Below are positions 51,768-59,806 of a DNA stretch of 64,000 bases, one piece after another. Each line of letters opens with the position of its first letter. Positions within the stretch are counted from its first letter, which is position 1. The stretch comes from a virus, in the IMG/VR virus record IMGVR_UViG_3300046171_000328, positions 1 to 64,000 of that record; one strand, 5' to 3'. Position numbers and translations under genes: made by a program. The notes under the pieces were generated by a model. It did not search any database. It saw only the letters and a list, made by a program, of their open reading frames with translations, and was not told the DNA's origin.

Positions 51768-52228
51768 TACCACTTCTAATCGCCAATGCGCTGGGGCTGA
51801 AGATCAAGCCCAGACCACAACTAACTGTTCACTCAGAGTGGCCAGATGACAAGTTTGTTGAGTTTCTGAACACTTGCATTGGTGGAGACGCTTATCAAAT
51901 GAGCCGAGCAGAAATCAGTGAAGTCGAGGACCTGCGTGAGTATGCCGAAATTCGTCTCCTTGAGCGCTCTCCACACCACAGTCACAAGAACCCAAAGAAA
52001 CGGGCGCGGTATATGCTCTGGCGCGAAGAAGAAGACAAGCTCGTTTGCAAAACAGTTTTTGGCTCAATCCGTAAGCAACGAGGTACAAAGGGCTTTGGCC
52101 AGAAGGAAAAACCAAAGAAGAATGATCAGAACCGGATTCAGACAATGTGGAGCGAGGAGTTGAGATCATGGTGTCGTTGGGATAGCTGGAAACGGGACTA
52201 TGTTGTTGACGAAAGTTTAAATGGCTGA
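51764..52228 (+). CDS. Unknown basic protein after RusA
   Basis: 154 residues, start overlapping the repaired RusA stop. The first 65 residues are acidic (WPDDKFVEFLNTCIGGDAYQ); the second half is strongly basic (KNPKKRARYMLWREEEDK; RKQRGTKGFGQKEKPKKN) with several Trp at the end. A nucleic-acid-binding role is plausible. A late-gene regulator encoded at the end of the replication module is one possibility, without direct support. Confidence 0.5.
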   Translation: MIPLLIANALGLKIKPRPQLTVHSEWPDDKFVEFLNTCIGGDAYQMSRAEISEVEDLREYAEIRLLERSPHHSHKNPKKRARYMLWREEEDKLVCKTVFGSIRKQRGTKGFGQKEKPKKNDQNRIQTMWSEELRSWCRWDSWKRDYVVDESLNG

Positions 52229-52323
52229 AATGACCGTTTTAGCCCTTTTGACTTTTTTGGTTGAAAAACAGATAGTTTTCATGAACTATAGCTGGAAATC
52301 GAACTCTTACAAAACGAGTCTCT

Positions 52324-53931
52324 ATGATTTTTCGTGACTTTCATGAAATCTTGACCGCTTGGAATATACCGCTGGAAAATCTGACGATCACCGATACTCT
52401 CCTAGAAACGGAGCTAGAGTATCACCGATCTTTGGGCAAGGATGGCAAGGTGCAGGCGTTCTCCTGCGTGCTGGAAGACGAATCGCTTGTGCGCCACACT
52501 TGGTACATGCGCTTCGACACCGAGCAGGGAATCTTTCACGATGGACAACTGATTCCAGTTTACACCGAAACTGGTGCTGAGAATCCTCTCTATTCTAATC
52601 TTTCCCAAGCGATCACAGATTTAAATCAAGCGATTGTTCTCAGTGAAGTCAATGAAAGTTTTGGGGGTGATCTGGAATCCCTGAAGCGCTTTCAGGGATT
52701 AGTCGCTGAAAGCATCACAGAGAAAGAAGCTGAACTTGAAGCCTCTCTGTTGGAAGCTGAAGCTGAAGCTGAAGCGCTGGAGCCGATTGCCTATACGAGT
52801 CGAGGTCAGTTGGACCCTGCAGTCGATGGGGATCTTGATCTATTGGTTGAACCTGTTGCGCATGACACATGGGAAATCACGGCAGATGGGACATTGACAT
52901 GGAATGCGGGAGTTGACTCTCAAGCCGTGCTGACAGGCGAATATTTGGTGATTGATTCTGATGGCTTGTTTACATTCAACCCTTACGATCCAAGTCTACC
53001 TCCACCCCCACCTCCGCCGACATATGTTGATCGTGGACTGCTGGACCCAAATGACTCTCCAGATTTAGACTTGATCACGCTCTACGGAAATCCAAAACCG
53101 TTTGATGTATGGGAGATTACCGCCGCTGGGGCGTTTCAGTGGTTGCAAAACTCCAACGTTCAGGTAGTCAGTGCCGGTGAATTTCTGGTGATCGATGAAA
53201 ACGGTGAATTCACCTTTGTCGGTACATCCCCACTGCCGTTTGTGCCGACATATGTTGACAGGGGAAGTCTTGATCCAACAACTGATGGGGATTTAGATCT
53301 GTTGGCAACCCCAGCGTCTTACGATGTTTGGGAATTCTCTGCTGGCGGAACCGTCACTTGGAACGCAGGCGTAGACAGCCAAGTTGTTAATATTGGCGAA
53401 TTCTTGGTGATTGATGAAAACGGAGATTACACGTTTACAGCAGTTTCTCCACTTCCTCCACCAGCACCAGCACCAGCACCTGTTACACCAACTTATGCAG
53501 ATCGGGGTGCAATTGATCCGGCAACCGATGGGGATCTCGACTTGTTGCCGACACCCGCTCCATTCGATGTATGGGTTTGGGCCAACACTGGAACTGTTAC
53601 ATGGGCTGCAGGCGCAAACAGCCAAGCCGTCACTGCTAGTGAGTTTCTGGTGATTGATGGTAATGGAGACTTCACGTTTACGGCAGTTTCTCCGTTGCCA
53701 GCGCCGGCTGCACCACCGATTGTTTATAATGATCGGGGAACGCTTGATCCCACTTCTGATGGAGATCTGGACCTATTGATCACACCGGCAGCTAACGACT
53801 TCTGGCTGGTTTCAGCAGACGGCACAGTGACTTGGGGTGCAGGGGTAAACAGCCAAGCTGTTTTCACGAATGAATTTATCGTTATACAGTCTGATATGAG
53901 CTACCAGTTTACGAGTATGTCTCCAATCTAG
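52324..53931 (+). CDS. Five-repeat beta protein, likely virion surface or fibre protein
   Basis: 535 residues. After an N-terminal domain of about 130 residues and an acidic helix (ESITEKEAELEASLLEAEAE) come five repeats of 68-81 residues, starting at residues 157, 234, 310, 391 and 468 (bases 52792, 53023, 53251, 53494, 53725). Each begins Y-x-x/D-R-G-x-x-D-P, then DGDLDL, a W, 'TVTWxAGVxSQxV', 'EFLVIDxNGxFTF' and 'SPL', and they are joined by Pro/Ala linkers. Tandem beta repeats with proline linkers are typical of surface displays. It has no signal peptide, so it is probably virion-bound. Confidence 0.6.
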   Translation: MIFRDFHEILTAWNIPLENLTITDTLLETELEYHRSLGKDGKVQAFSCVLEDESLVRHTWYMRFDTEQGIFHDGQLIPVYTETGAENPLYSNLSQAITDLNQAIVLSEVNESFGGDLESLKRFQGLVAESITEKEAELEASLLEAEAEAEALEPIAYTSRGQLDPAVDGDLDLLVEPVAHDTWEITADGTLTWNAGVDSQAVLTGEYLVIDSDGLFTFNPYDPSLPPPPPPPTYVDRGLLDPNDSPDLDLITLYGNPKPFDVWEITAAGAFQWLQNSNVQVVSAGEFLVIDENGEFTFVGTSPLPFVPTYVDRGSLDPTTDGDLDLLATPASYDVWEFSAGGTVTWNAGVDSQVVNIGEFLVIDENGDYTFTAVSPLPPPAPAPAPVTPTYADRGAIDPATDGDLDLLPTPAPFDVWVWANTGTVTWAAGANSQAVTASEFLVIDGNGDFTFTAVSPLPAPAAPPIVYNDRGTLDPTSDGDLDLLITPAANDFWLVSADGTVTWGAGVNSQAVFTNEFIVIQSDMSYQFTSMSPI

Positions 53932-53992
53932 TGGACTAGTTGACACTTTCCATGGACGGTTTTTTTTATCAATACCAGTTGGGGTATTTCCA

Positions 53993-54316
53993 ATGTTCTT
54001 CAAAACATCACTTTCTGTGATCGTTGGGATGTTGATTTCCTCCTGTTACGAACCTCCTGCGAGGGACGAGCGGCAAGAGATCAATATCAATAATAACAAC
54101 AACATTGACATCGGTCTACCGGATGACAATGACACGATCAATAACGGATCGAATTCAAGCTCAAGCTCAAGCTCAGATAATAACAGTAGCAACAGCAGTA
54201 GTGACTCAGATTCAAACTCCAGCAGCGATAACTCTAGTAGTAGTTCAAGCAAGCGAACACTGAGGATTCACAATGTCAATGACCTGCAGGTTTTTGAATT
54301 CAACATGATTCAATGA
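53993..54316 (+). CDS. Lipoprotein with Ser/Asn-rich domain
   Basis: 107 residues. MFFKTSLSVIVGMLISSCYEP is a lipoprotein signal peptide with lipobox LISSC, so the mature protein starts at Cys18. The next 70 residues are low complexity (runs of N, then S/D/N), ending in a short ordered tail (RTLRIHNVNDLQVFEF). It would be lipid-anchored in the envelope. Its stop overlaps the next lipoprotein start (ATGA). It could be a superinfection-exclusion or spanin-type protein; no family recognised. Confidence 0.65.
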   Translation: MFFKTSLSVIVGMLISSCYEPPARDERQEININNNNNIDIGLPDDNDTINNGSNSSSSSSSDNNSSNSSSDSDSNSSSDNSSSSSSKRTLRIHNVNDLQVFEFNMIQ

Positions 54317-54432
54317 GGTTGTGGCTTTTGTTCGCGCTAGCCGTCGTTAGCTGCACCGAACCGCCGGTGACAGTTGATGAGAGCCATTGGGATAATAACT
54401 CCAAGACGGAGAATTTAAGTGACGGGTACTGA
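54313..54432 (+). CDS. 39-residue second lipoprotein
   Basis: The ATG at 54313 overlaps the previous stop. It reads MRLWLLFALAVVSCTEPPVT, a compact signal with lipobox AVVSC, and ends at 54432 inside the next gene. Small lipoproteins of this size are often Rz1-like outer-membrane spanins, but the pairing here is with another lipoprotein rather than an inner-membrane spanin. Confidence 0.5.
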   Translation: MRLWLLFALAVVSCTEPPVTVDESHWDNNSKTENLSDGY

Positions 54433-54766
54433 GCTATTTTCGGCCAAGCATTACGCCGAGTGGACTCGGCAGCTTAAAGAAAAAGACAAGGATTTTGCTT
54501 CAAAAATTAAGCGGGAGCGTCCAGACCTGACAATTAAACAGATGCTGGATGGCCGGCGCGAAGAAATGCGCTATGCGATCTCTGTTGAGTCTGCGGCACG
54601 CTTGCTTGGATTCAACGCAAAGACCCTACGCCGGTTGGTTGATGATCCTTACAACCTGCACCTAGAAACGATTTCGCCGAACCGCGCCAAGGGCGGACAT
54701 CGTTATTTGTGGCTAGAAGACGTGCTTGAATACAGTAAACGAATCATCAGTGATTGTGATGGCTAG
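54419..54766 (+). CDS. HTH (excisionase/MerR-type) DNA-binding protein
   Basis: 115 residues from GTG 54419. A charged N-terminal helix is followed by SVESAARLLGFNAKTLRRLVDD (about 60-81) and a C-terminal KGGHRYLWLEDVLEYSKR, the 'sAArlLGvs..TLrr......l......grhRry...dvl.y' layout of MerR/excisionase winged helices. It lies immediately before the terminase small-subunit candidate and overlaps it. It may regulate late genes or assist packaging-site recognition. Confidence 0.6.
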   Translation: MTGTELFSAKHYAEWTRQLKEKDKDFASKIKRERPDLTIKQMLDGRREEMRYAISVESAARLLGFNAKTLRRLVDDPYNLHLETISPNRAKGGHRYLWLEDVLEYSKRIISDCDG

Positions 54767-55748
54767 TAGAAATACGAGAGTCAAACGACCTGAAGGAACA
54801 AAGGACGTGCTGCCGGCGGATGTTCAGAAAAGCAACACGGGCAAGAAGGCCAAGCGTGATGCTTCACAGGCAACTGCAAATCAGCATGGTGAAAACAGCC
54901 CTGACAAGGTTTCGCAACTGCAGGTAGTTCAACTGAAGAGTCTGTGGGATCTCAACATTACAATGAAAGAGATCAGCGCTAGATTAGGCTGGGGGATGAA
55001 AAAGATTTATCGCATCGCCGAGGCCTATAATTTCCCCAAAAGACAACGCATTCAATCGCCCGAATCAATGGACCCGAATGGGCCTGAACTGACGAAGTTT
55101 CGACAGCTTTGGGAGCAAGGTGTACCCAGAGCAGAGATTGAGCTAATCATGGGCTGGCGTGAAAACTATGTATCCAAAGCTAAAAAAAGGCTTGGGTTGC
55201 CAAACCGGCGCGACAATGGGGGAGTTTCTGGATCAAACCTTCAGGGAGCAAGACATCTAGAGCCGGAAGAAGCGGCGGTCATTATACGAGAAGAGGACGA
55301 GACAAGCCGACACATTGAACACATCATGACGGGGCCGCTGGATGAGCGAGGCCGTCAAAGCCTCAGAAGTTTTGAGGTTAGTAACATCCGTGCTTTGGCT
55401 GAAGATGAGTTTGGCCGACAGCTTGAGCAAACCGATGCTTTGGAGCGTCTTGCTTGGGAATGTATTGATGTGATGGGACGGACCAGAGGAGAGATCGCTG
55501 CTTTTGACGATGAAGAATCGCTACTGAAGAAAACTCAATTGATTAAGGGCGCAACAGAGCTTATTCAAAAGTCGATGGAACATCGACGCAAACTGCTCCG
55601 TGTGGATGATGCGACTCAAGGAGAATCTGAAGGAGATATGTTCAATATCGACTTTGTTGCGGCGGCTAAAGAAGGTGGCCTGAAGTTCCAAGATCCCATT
55701 CCAAAATACACTGACGATCTAGATTTCGAAGCTGATGACAGTTACTAG
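54759..55748 (+). CDS. Terminase small subunit candidate with tandem HTH
   Basis: 329 residues from ATG 54759. A basic N-terminus (NTRVKRPEGTKDVLPADVQK) precedes two HTH units of the same type: LKSLWDLNITMKEISARLGW (about 63-82) and FRQLWEQGVPRAEIELIMGW (about 113-132). The rest is helical and acidic, with a C-terminal tail that could bind the large subunit. It overlaps the large terminase gene start by 14 bp. Gene order and the tandem DNA-binding domains support a role in recognising the packaging site; the sequence family is not certain. Confidence 0.6.
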   Translation: MASRNTRVKRPEGTKDVLPADVQKSNTGKKAKRDASQATANQHGENSPDKVSQLQVVQLKSLWDLNITMKEISARLGWGMKKIYRIAEAYNFPKRQRIQSPESMDPNGPELTKFRQLWEQGVPRAEIELIMGWRENYVSKAKKRLGLPNRRDNGGVSGSNLQGARHLEPEEAAVIIREEDETSRHIEHIMTGPLDERGRQSLRSFEVSNIRALAEDEFGRQLEQTDALERLAWECIDVMGRTRGEIAAFDDEESLLKKTQLIKGATELIQKSMEHRRKLLRVDDATQGESEGDMFNIDFVAAAKEGGLKFQDPIPKYTDDLDFEADDSY

Positions 55749-56667
55749 AATTCGCAGTCGAGGACAAGAAGCGATTCACCGGTTCTATACGGAATACGTC
55801 AGTCGTTATGCTGACGATCCAATGCGCTTTTGTCAAGAAGCATTGAGTTTTGAACCAACCTTCCAACAGACTGAATTAATTGAAGGAATTCGAGAAAATA
55901 AGCGCTGTGTCTGTAGGGCAGGTCATGGTGTGGGAAAAACAAAAGCTACGTCTTCTATTATCCTCTGGTGGATCACTACAAGGCCCTTCAGCCGAGTTTT
56001 AGCAACCAGTCCGAACATCTCCATTCTCCACAAAGTTCTCTGGCCTGAACTAGCAGCAGGCTTTTACGAGCTATGCCAGAAATTCCCTCCGATGCCATCC
56101 CTTTTTGGAATTACCCGCACCACATTTTATCAAGTGCAACATGCGCAACGCTGGTTTGCAGTGGCCAGAACCAGTGGCAAGGGCCGCTCTCAGGGCATTG
56201 CAGGTCAACACGCTGAACACTTTTTGTGTGTGGTTGAAGAAGCCAGTGCAGTCGAGGAAGAGGTGTTTGAGGTACTGGATGGAGCGCTCACTGGTGGTCC
56301 TGAAAACAAGCTGATCATGGTAGGGAATCCAACGCAGAACCATGGCCGATTCTATGATGCGTTTCACTCCAAGGCTGATGGCTATTTGAAGCTCCATTGG
56401 AACGGTGAAGAATCGCCGCTGGTCAATGAAGACATGATCAAACTGTTTCAGGAAGAGTACGGTGTCGGCAGCCGAGAGTACGACGTAAGAGTCAAAGGAG
56501 AATTCCCCGAAGAAAATTTCAGGAATGCTTTTGGGCCACAGCGAAATTTCAGCAATGGAAACCAATGTTGTGGAGCATCAGACGCCACCAATGAAAATCA
56601 TCTCTGTGGACGTGGCTGGATCAGGTCGAGACTCCAGCGTGATCATGGTGCTACGAGTGTCTGGTGA
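55735..56667 (+). CDS. terL: Terminase large subunit, ATPase part (frameshifted gene)
   Basis: The ATPase motor has Walker A RAGHGVGKT (about 60-68), VLATSPNISILHKVLWPEL, SQGIAGQHAEHFLCVVEEA (Walker B with EE at about 169-170) and the coupling motif LIMVGNPTQNHGRFYDAF. After VKGEFPEENFRNAFG the frame turns to nonsense (QRNFSNGNQCC...) because of one extra base in TTTTGGG at 56529-56535; the real frame continues in the nuclease part ending at 57313. The full protein would be about 525 residues. It pumps DNA into the prohead with ATP. Confidence 0.85.
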   Translation: MTVTRIRSRGQEAIHRFYTEYVSRYADDPMRFCQEALSFEPTFQQTELIEGIRENKRCVCRAGHGVGKTKATSSIILWWITTRPFSRVLATSPNISILHKVLWPELAAGFYELCQKFPPMPSLFGITRTTFYQVQHAQRWFAVARTSGKGRSQGIAGQHAEHFLCVVEEASAVEEEVFEVLDGALTGGPENKLIMVGNPTQNHGRFYDAFHSKADGYLKLHWNGEESPLVNEDMIKLFQEEYGVGSREYDVRVKGEFPEENFRNAFGPQRNFSNGNQCCGASDATNENHLCGRGWIRSRLQRDHGATSVW

Positions 56668-57313
56668 CGGTTCAGAGCGTCGAGTTGAGATTGAAGAGAT
56701 TCGGGAATATCAAATCGGTGTGGATACCATGCAATTGGCTGCTGAAGTGGCGTTTTTATTTCGGCAGGAGCGTTGCCAACTGATCGTTGATTCGGTGGGC
56801 GTAGGTCAAGGGGTGAGTGACTTTATGACTCAATCAGAGATTGAACACCATGCCTGTAATTGGGGTAGGCCCTCATGGTTTGCAGATCGATTTGCCAATC
56901 AACGGGCGGAAGCCTTTCATTGGATGCGAGAGTGTGTCGTTCGAAAAGAGATCAGTTGTGCAAAAAATCCCAAACTTTTTAACCAGATGGGCAACCTCCC
57001 GTATGGCTATAACGAGCGCGGGAAGCTCCAGATGTGGAGTAAGGACAGACTAATCGCCAAGGGGATCAAGTCTCCAGACTTAGCTGACTCACTGGCTATG
57101 AGTTTTCTGGTGGCTTACGAGCCACCACCGGACATACGCAACATGGTACAGCCCAATCAATCCCAAACACCAGAGCAGGAACAGTCAACAGCAGAGGAGT
57201 CTGTCACTTTTGGCGCGGCAGTTCCTACAACACTTTTGCCTTCACAACCTTCACAACCATCTACTCAAGACGGTGGTGATCCCTTCAACGACTTTTTATC
57301 AACGGACTGGTAA
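56525..57313 (+). CDS. terL: Terminase large subunit, nuclease part (frameshifted gene)
   Basis: This is the +1 frame continuation of the ATPase part. It carries the RNase-H-like nuclease: IISVDVAGSGRDSSVIMV (first Asp), RCQLIVDSVGVGQGVSDFM (second Asp) and SPDLADSLAMSFLVAYEPP (third Asp). The C-terminal tail is Gln/Ser/Pro-rich. The ATG at 56525 is not needed if the frame is repaired: the junction reads NAFG/HSEISAMETNVVEH. The nuclease cuts concatemers at the start and end of packaging. Confidence 0.85.
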   Translation: MLLGHSEISAMETNVVEHQTPPMKIISVDVAGSGRDSSVIMVLRVSGDGSERRVEIEEIREYQIGVDTMQLAAEVAFLFRQERCQLIVDSVGVGQGVSDFMTQSEIEHHACNWGRPSWFADRFANQRAEAFHWMRECVVRKEISCAKNPKLFNQMGNLPYGYNERGKLQMWSKDRLIAKGIKSPDLADSLAMSFLVAYEPPPDIRNMVQPNQSQTPEQEQSTAEESVTFGAAVPTTLLPSQPSQPSTQDGGDPFNDFLSTDW

Positions 57314-57643
57314 ATGTCAGCATCTGAAGAAAACTGGACGCAGTACAGCGAAGAGCTTTATTTACTTCGTGACATGTTTTTATCGCTTCATCTGGAACAA
57401 CATGCTTCTGAAGAAAAGTACCGACAGATTCTAAACGGCTACAAAATCGGCCTGAAGACTCGCAATCGCAAGTGGGAAGGCTTTGATTATGTCAGAACCA
57501 TGAATGTTGTTGAGTTCATCGAAAAAAATCTTCCAGAAGTCCATTTCCGAAATTCAGCTTGGCAAGTTTGCTATAACTGTCCGCGCCCACGATTCTTAAT
57601 GGGTCAACTGGCACATATCAATTTCGTTAGCAAGTATGGCTGA
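57314..57643 (+). CDS. Small unknown protein after terminase
   Basis: 109 residues, ATG directly after the terminase stop. It is helical with many aromatic and charged residues (YLLRDMFLSLHLEQHASEEK) and a late VCYNCPRPRFLMG segment. No family recognised. It overlaps the following start by 8 bp. Confidence 0.6.
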   Translation: MSASEENWTQYSEELYLLRDMFLSLHLEQHASEEKYRQILNGYKIGLKTRNRKWEGFDYVRTMNVVEFIEKNLPEVHFRNSAWQVCYNCPRPRFLMGQLAHINFVSKYG

Positions 57644-58298
57644 TTTCTTTGATGTAGCTCAAAATACTACTGAAACAATCAAAGTAGCGGCATTCAGCCC
57701 GAACTCCAAGCCACAGCGCTATCTATGCTTGGCTATGCGTAGTGGAGGCCGTGTGGGTATACGAGCCATGGAAACCTTTGGTTCCGTTTCGATTCCGTAT
57801 GAGCCTTTCAAGGTTCAGGAGCGTCTGCACTGGCTGGAAAGTCGAGGGTTCATTGTGGTGACCGACAGTGAGCATGAGCTTTGGAATCAGTGGCCGAACA
57901 TCAAGATGAGTCTGAGAGAGCATAGTAATGTGATCAACCGAGACTATGCGCTGGACCTGCTTGTGGAATACCACGAAAGCGGCATGTTGGCGCTTCCTGA
58001 AGAACATATGGGGATTGTTCCATCACCGCTGGAATACCGCCGTGTTGGCTCTTCTGTAAGCTCCCAGTACGAGTTCCGCAGCTACCGGCCAACCCTCAAC
58101 GTCTTGTTAGTGGCAATACTAGCATTGACCAAACCTCCCCTGCTCTCCTCGACATTTATCAATGAATTCTACGGGCATCGGCTTGAGGAAGAAGCCACAT
58201 TTGATTCACTTAAAACCTTCAAAGCGATCACGACGAATCTAGACAAACAGATTGCAAGGGAATTTGATCGAGATCCGCGCTACAACTCACAAGAGTAA
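57636..58298 (+). CDS. Unknown late protein
   Basis: 220 residues. It has a beta-rich start (DFFDVAQNTTETIKVAAFSP, RYLCLAMRSGGRVGIRAMETF), a central segment and a hydrophobic stretch (PTLNVLLVAILALTKPPLL) followed by a charged tail. It lies between terminase and baseplate-type genes. No family recognised; structural or completion protein by context. Confidence 0.55.
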   Translation: MADFFDVAQNTTETIKVAAFSPNSKPQRYLCLAMRSGGRVGIRAMETFGSVSIPYEPFKVQERLHWLESRGFIVVTDSEHELWNQWPNIKMSLREHSNVINRDYALDLLVEYHESGMLALPEEHMGIVPSPLEYRRVGSSVSSQYEFRSYRPTLNVLLVAILALTKPPLLSSTFINEFYGHRLEEEATFDSLKTFKAITTNLDKQIAREFDRDPRYNSQE

Positions 58299-58299
58299 A

Positions 58300-58455
58300 A
58301 TGCAATTTCTAACCGTGCTTTTTTTCTTGATTTCGATAATATGTCTGGCAACCGGTAGCTTTTATGTCTTTGAGAGAGAATTTGAGATAGCCGCGCTATT
58401 GAGTATCCAAAGCTGGATTTATCTGAAAGTTGCCAACACTTTTGGGGCCACATGA
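58300..58455 (+). CDS. 51-residue two-helix membrane protein
   Basis: ATG 58300 lies 1 bp after the previous stop. It reads MQFLTVLFFLISIICLATGS, then a short charged turn (YVFEREFE) and a second hydrophobic helix (IAALLSIQSWIYLKVANTF). Its stop overlaps the next ATG (ATGA). It is probably a small inner-membrane protein. Confidence 0.55.
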   Translation: MQFLTVLFFLISIICLATGSFYVFEREFEIAALLSIQSWIYLKVANTFGAT

Positions 58456-59210
58456 GTTTTTCATCGGTTCAAGGATTTCATCCACTGGAGATTTCAAGTA
58501 TGCTCACAGACATGTCACGGCGAATCAGCGTTGATCAACAGTACGTCAATGTGATTATTGAGGAGGCTGACAAGGGGCGTGCGGACCTTATCGCACAGAG
58601 AATATATGGCGACACCCAACTGCTCTGGGTTGTGGCCAAGTTTGCTGGCATTAAATCGATGCAGGACACGCTAGTTGCCGGCAAGACTCTACAGCTTCCG
58701 TCACTGCAGAATGTGGCACAGGCGCTGCGCAAGGAGCGCACCGAAGGAATTCCCGTCTTTACCTACACAGCCACGCAAGAAGAACTCGACTCTCTTACAG
58801 AGCAGACAAACCAGAGCCAGACGAATCAAGATGACATTTTTGAAGAGCTTGCCACTGAAACGATTTTTGTGGGCCAGCCGATCATTTTGACTTCTGATGG
58901 CAAGGTTAGCCTTGCTGAAAACAATGGGACTGAGTATCGGGTTCATGGAATTGCTCTGACCAATTCCACAGGTAATGCGCCGGTGAGCTATACGACGGTG
59001 GGAGAAGTTGAGATCGCTAACTGGTCCATTCTGACTAGTGAAGGTGCTACAGACCCAACGGTTGGTAAGGTAGTGTACTTGGCAGAGGCTGGTAGAGGCT
59101 TGTTAACTCTAGTCCCGCCTCAAGCTGCCGGTAAGCACGCAGTGAAAATCGGATCGATCAGGACCGGCGGAAAATTATTTGTCGATGTGGGCACACCTAT
59201 AGGTTTGTGA
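58452..59210 (+). CDS. Baseplate (gp53/LysM-like) plus decoration-like protein
   Basis: 252 residues. The N-terminal half contains ADLIAQRIYGDTQLLWVVAK and a TLVAGKTLQLPS segment, the LysM-like pattern of T4 gp53-type baseplate wedge proteins ('YGD..LWW.IA..N.I.dP..L..G..L.IP'). The C-terminal half (FVGQPIILTSDGKVSLAENN; PTVGKVVYLAEAGRGLLTLVPP; AVKIGSIRTGGKLFV) resembles head-decoration/DUF2190-type beta domains. The two-part layout is unusual. Virion protein. Confidence 0.6.
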   Translation: MSFSSVQGFHPLEISSMLTDMSRRISVDQQYVNVIIEEADKGRADLIAQRIYGDTQLLWVVAKFAGIKSMQDTLVAGKTLQLPSLQNVAQALRKERTEGIPVFTYTATQEELDSLTEQTNQSQTNQDDIFEELATETIFVGQPIILTSDGKVSLAENNGTEYRVHGIALTNSTGNAPVSYTTVGEVEIANWSILTSEGATDPTVGKVVYLAEAGRGLLTLVPPQAAGKHAVKIGSIRTGGKLFVDVGTPIGL

Positions 59211-59217
59211 GGAAATC

Positions 59218-59532
59218 ATGGCAGAATTTCGCGCCCTTTTTTACTCTTGGGCCGATGGAGAAATACGGGTCCTTCCCCAAGGGGAGGTCCTAAGTGCAGA
59301 CTCATTCAGCTATATTGTTAGATATGTAGCACCAAGCATAGAGTGGGTGATTCCTCACCAGCTAGGAGTCTACTTACCACAAATTAGCTATAAAATTATC
59401 GGGAAAGGTGGCATTCCACACTACGCCGGTGTTGATGAACTCAAGAGCGACCAATTCCAAACGACATTGCATCTAACCATGCCCGTCGAAGGCGTGCTTC
59501 AGTATCAGATTCTTGAAAATATTGCAGCATGA
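59218..59532 (+). CDS. Small unknown virion-cluster protein
   Basis: 104 residues, ribosome site GAGGA upstream. It is beta-rich (LFYSWADGEIRVLPQGEVLS; VIPHQLGVYLPQISYKIIGK; LHLTMPVEGVLQYQILE). No family recognised. It is placed directly after the baseplate-type gene and its stop overlaps the next ATG (ATGA). Confidence 0.5.
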   Translation: MAEFRALFYSWADGEIRVLPQGEVLSADSFSYIVRYVAPSIEWVIPHQLGVYLPQISYKIIGKGGIPHYAGVDELKSDQFQTTLHLTMPVEGVLQYQILENIAA

Positions 59533-59735
59533 TCAGACCAAAGCCGGCAGATGTTGAGGCCCACCTGATGGAGGTCTGGCATCAACTGAACCAGATGGAC
59601 ATGGTAGTTGATCCATGGAAAGACTTTAAGGTATTCAAGCATGGCATCAGTGAGCCGCCATTTAAGGAGTCCAAGCTGACTAGGATTCACAACGACAGGC
59701 CGATTGCACCGGATAATTACCGGTGGGTTGTTTAG
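59529..59735 (+). CDS. 68-residue unknown protein
   Basis: Starts at ATG overlapping the previous stop. It reads MIRPKPADVEAHLMEVWHQL ... PIAPDNYRWVV, mostly helical. It ends just before the promoter of the GIY-YIG gene, so it closes this transcription unit. Confidence 0.5.
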   Translation: MIRPKPADVEAHLMEVWHQLNQMDMVVDPWKDFKVFKHGISEPPFKESKLTRIHNDRPIAPDNYRWVV

Positions 59736-59749
59736 AACGAGTCTTGTTT

Positions 59750-59779
59750 TTAATGGATAGAATAAGTATAATATAAATA
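59750..59779 (+). promoter_or_regulatory. Promoter of the GIY-YIG endonuclease gene
   Basis: TTGTTT, a 17-bp spacer and TATAAT, ending about 30 bp before the ATG (59807) and its GAGGA ribosome site. The endonuclease gene therefore has its own promoter inside the late region, as is usual for homing endonucleases. Positions are accurate to within a few bases. Confidence 0.6.
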
Positions 59780-59806
59780 TACTTTTCTTTTCCATTATGA
59801 GGAATC

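Noticed and set aside
59724-59733. GGGTTGTTT as another early promoter
   Set aside because: It lies at the end of a coding frame and no -10 hexamer is found at 17-18 bp; the real promoter is the TTGTTT/TATAAT pair about 25 bp downstream.
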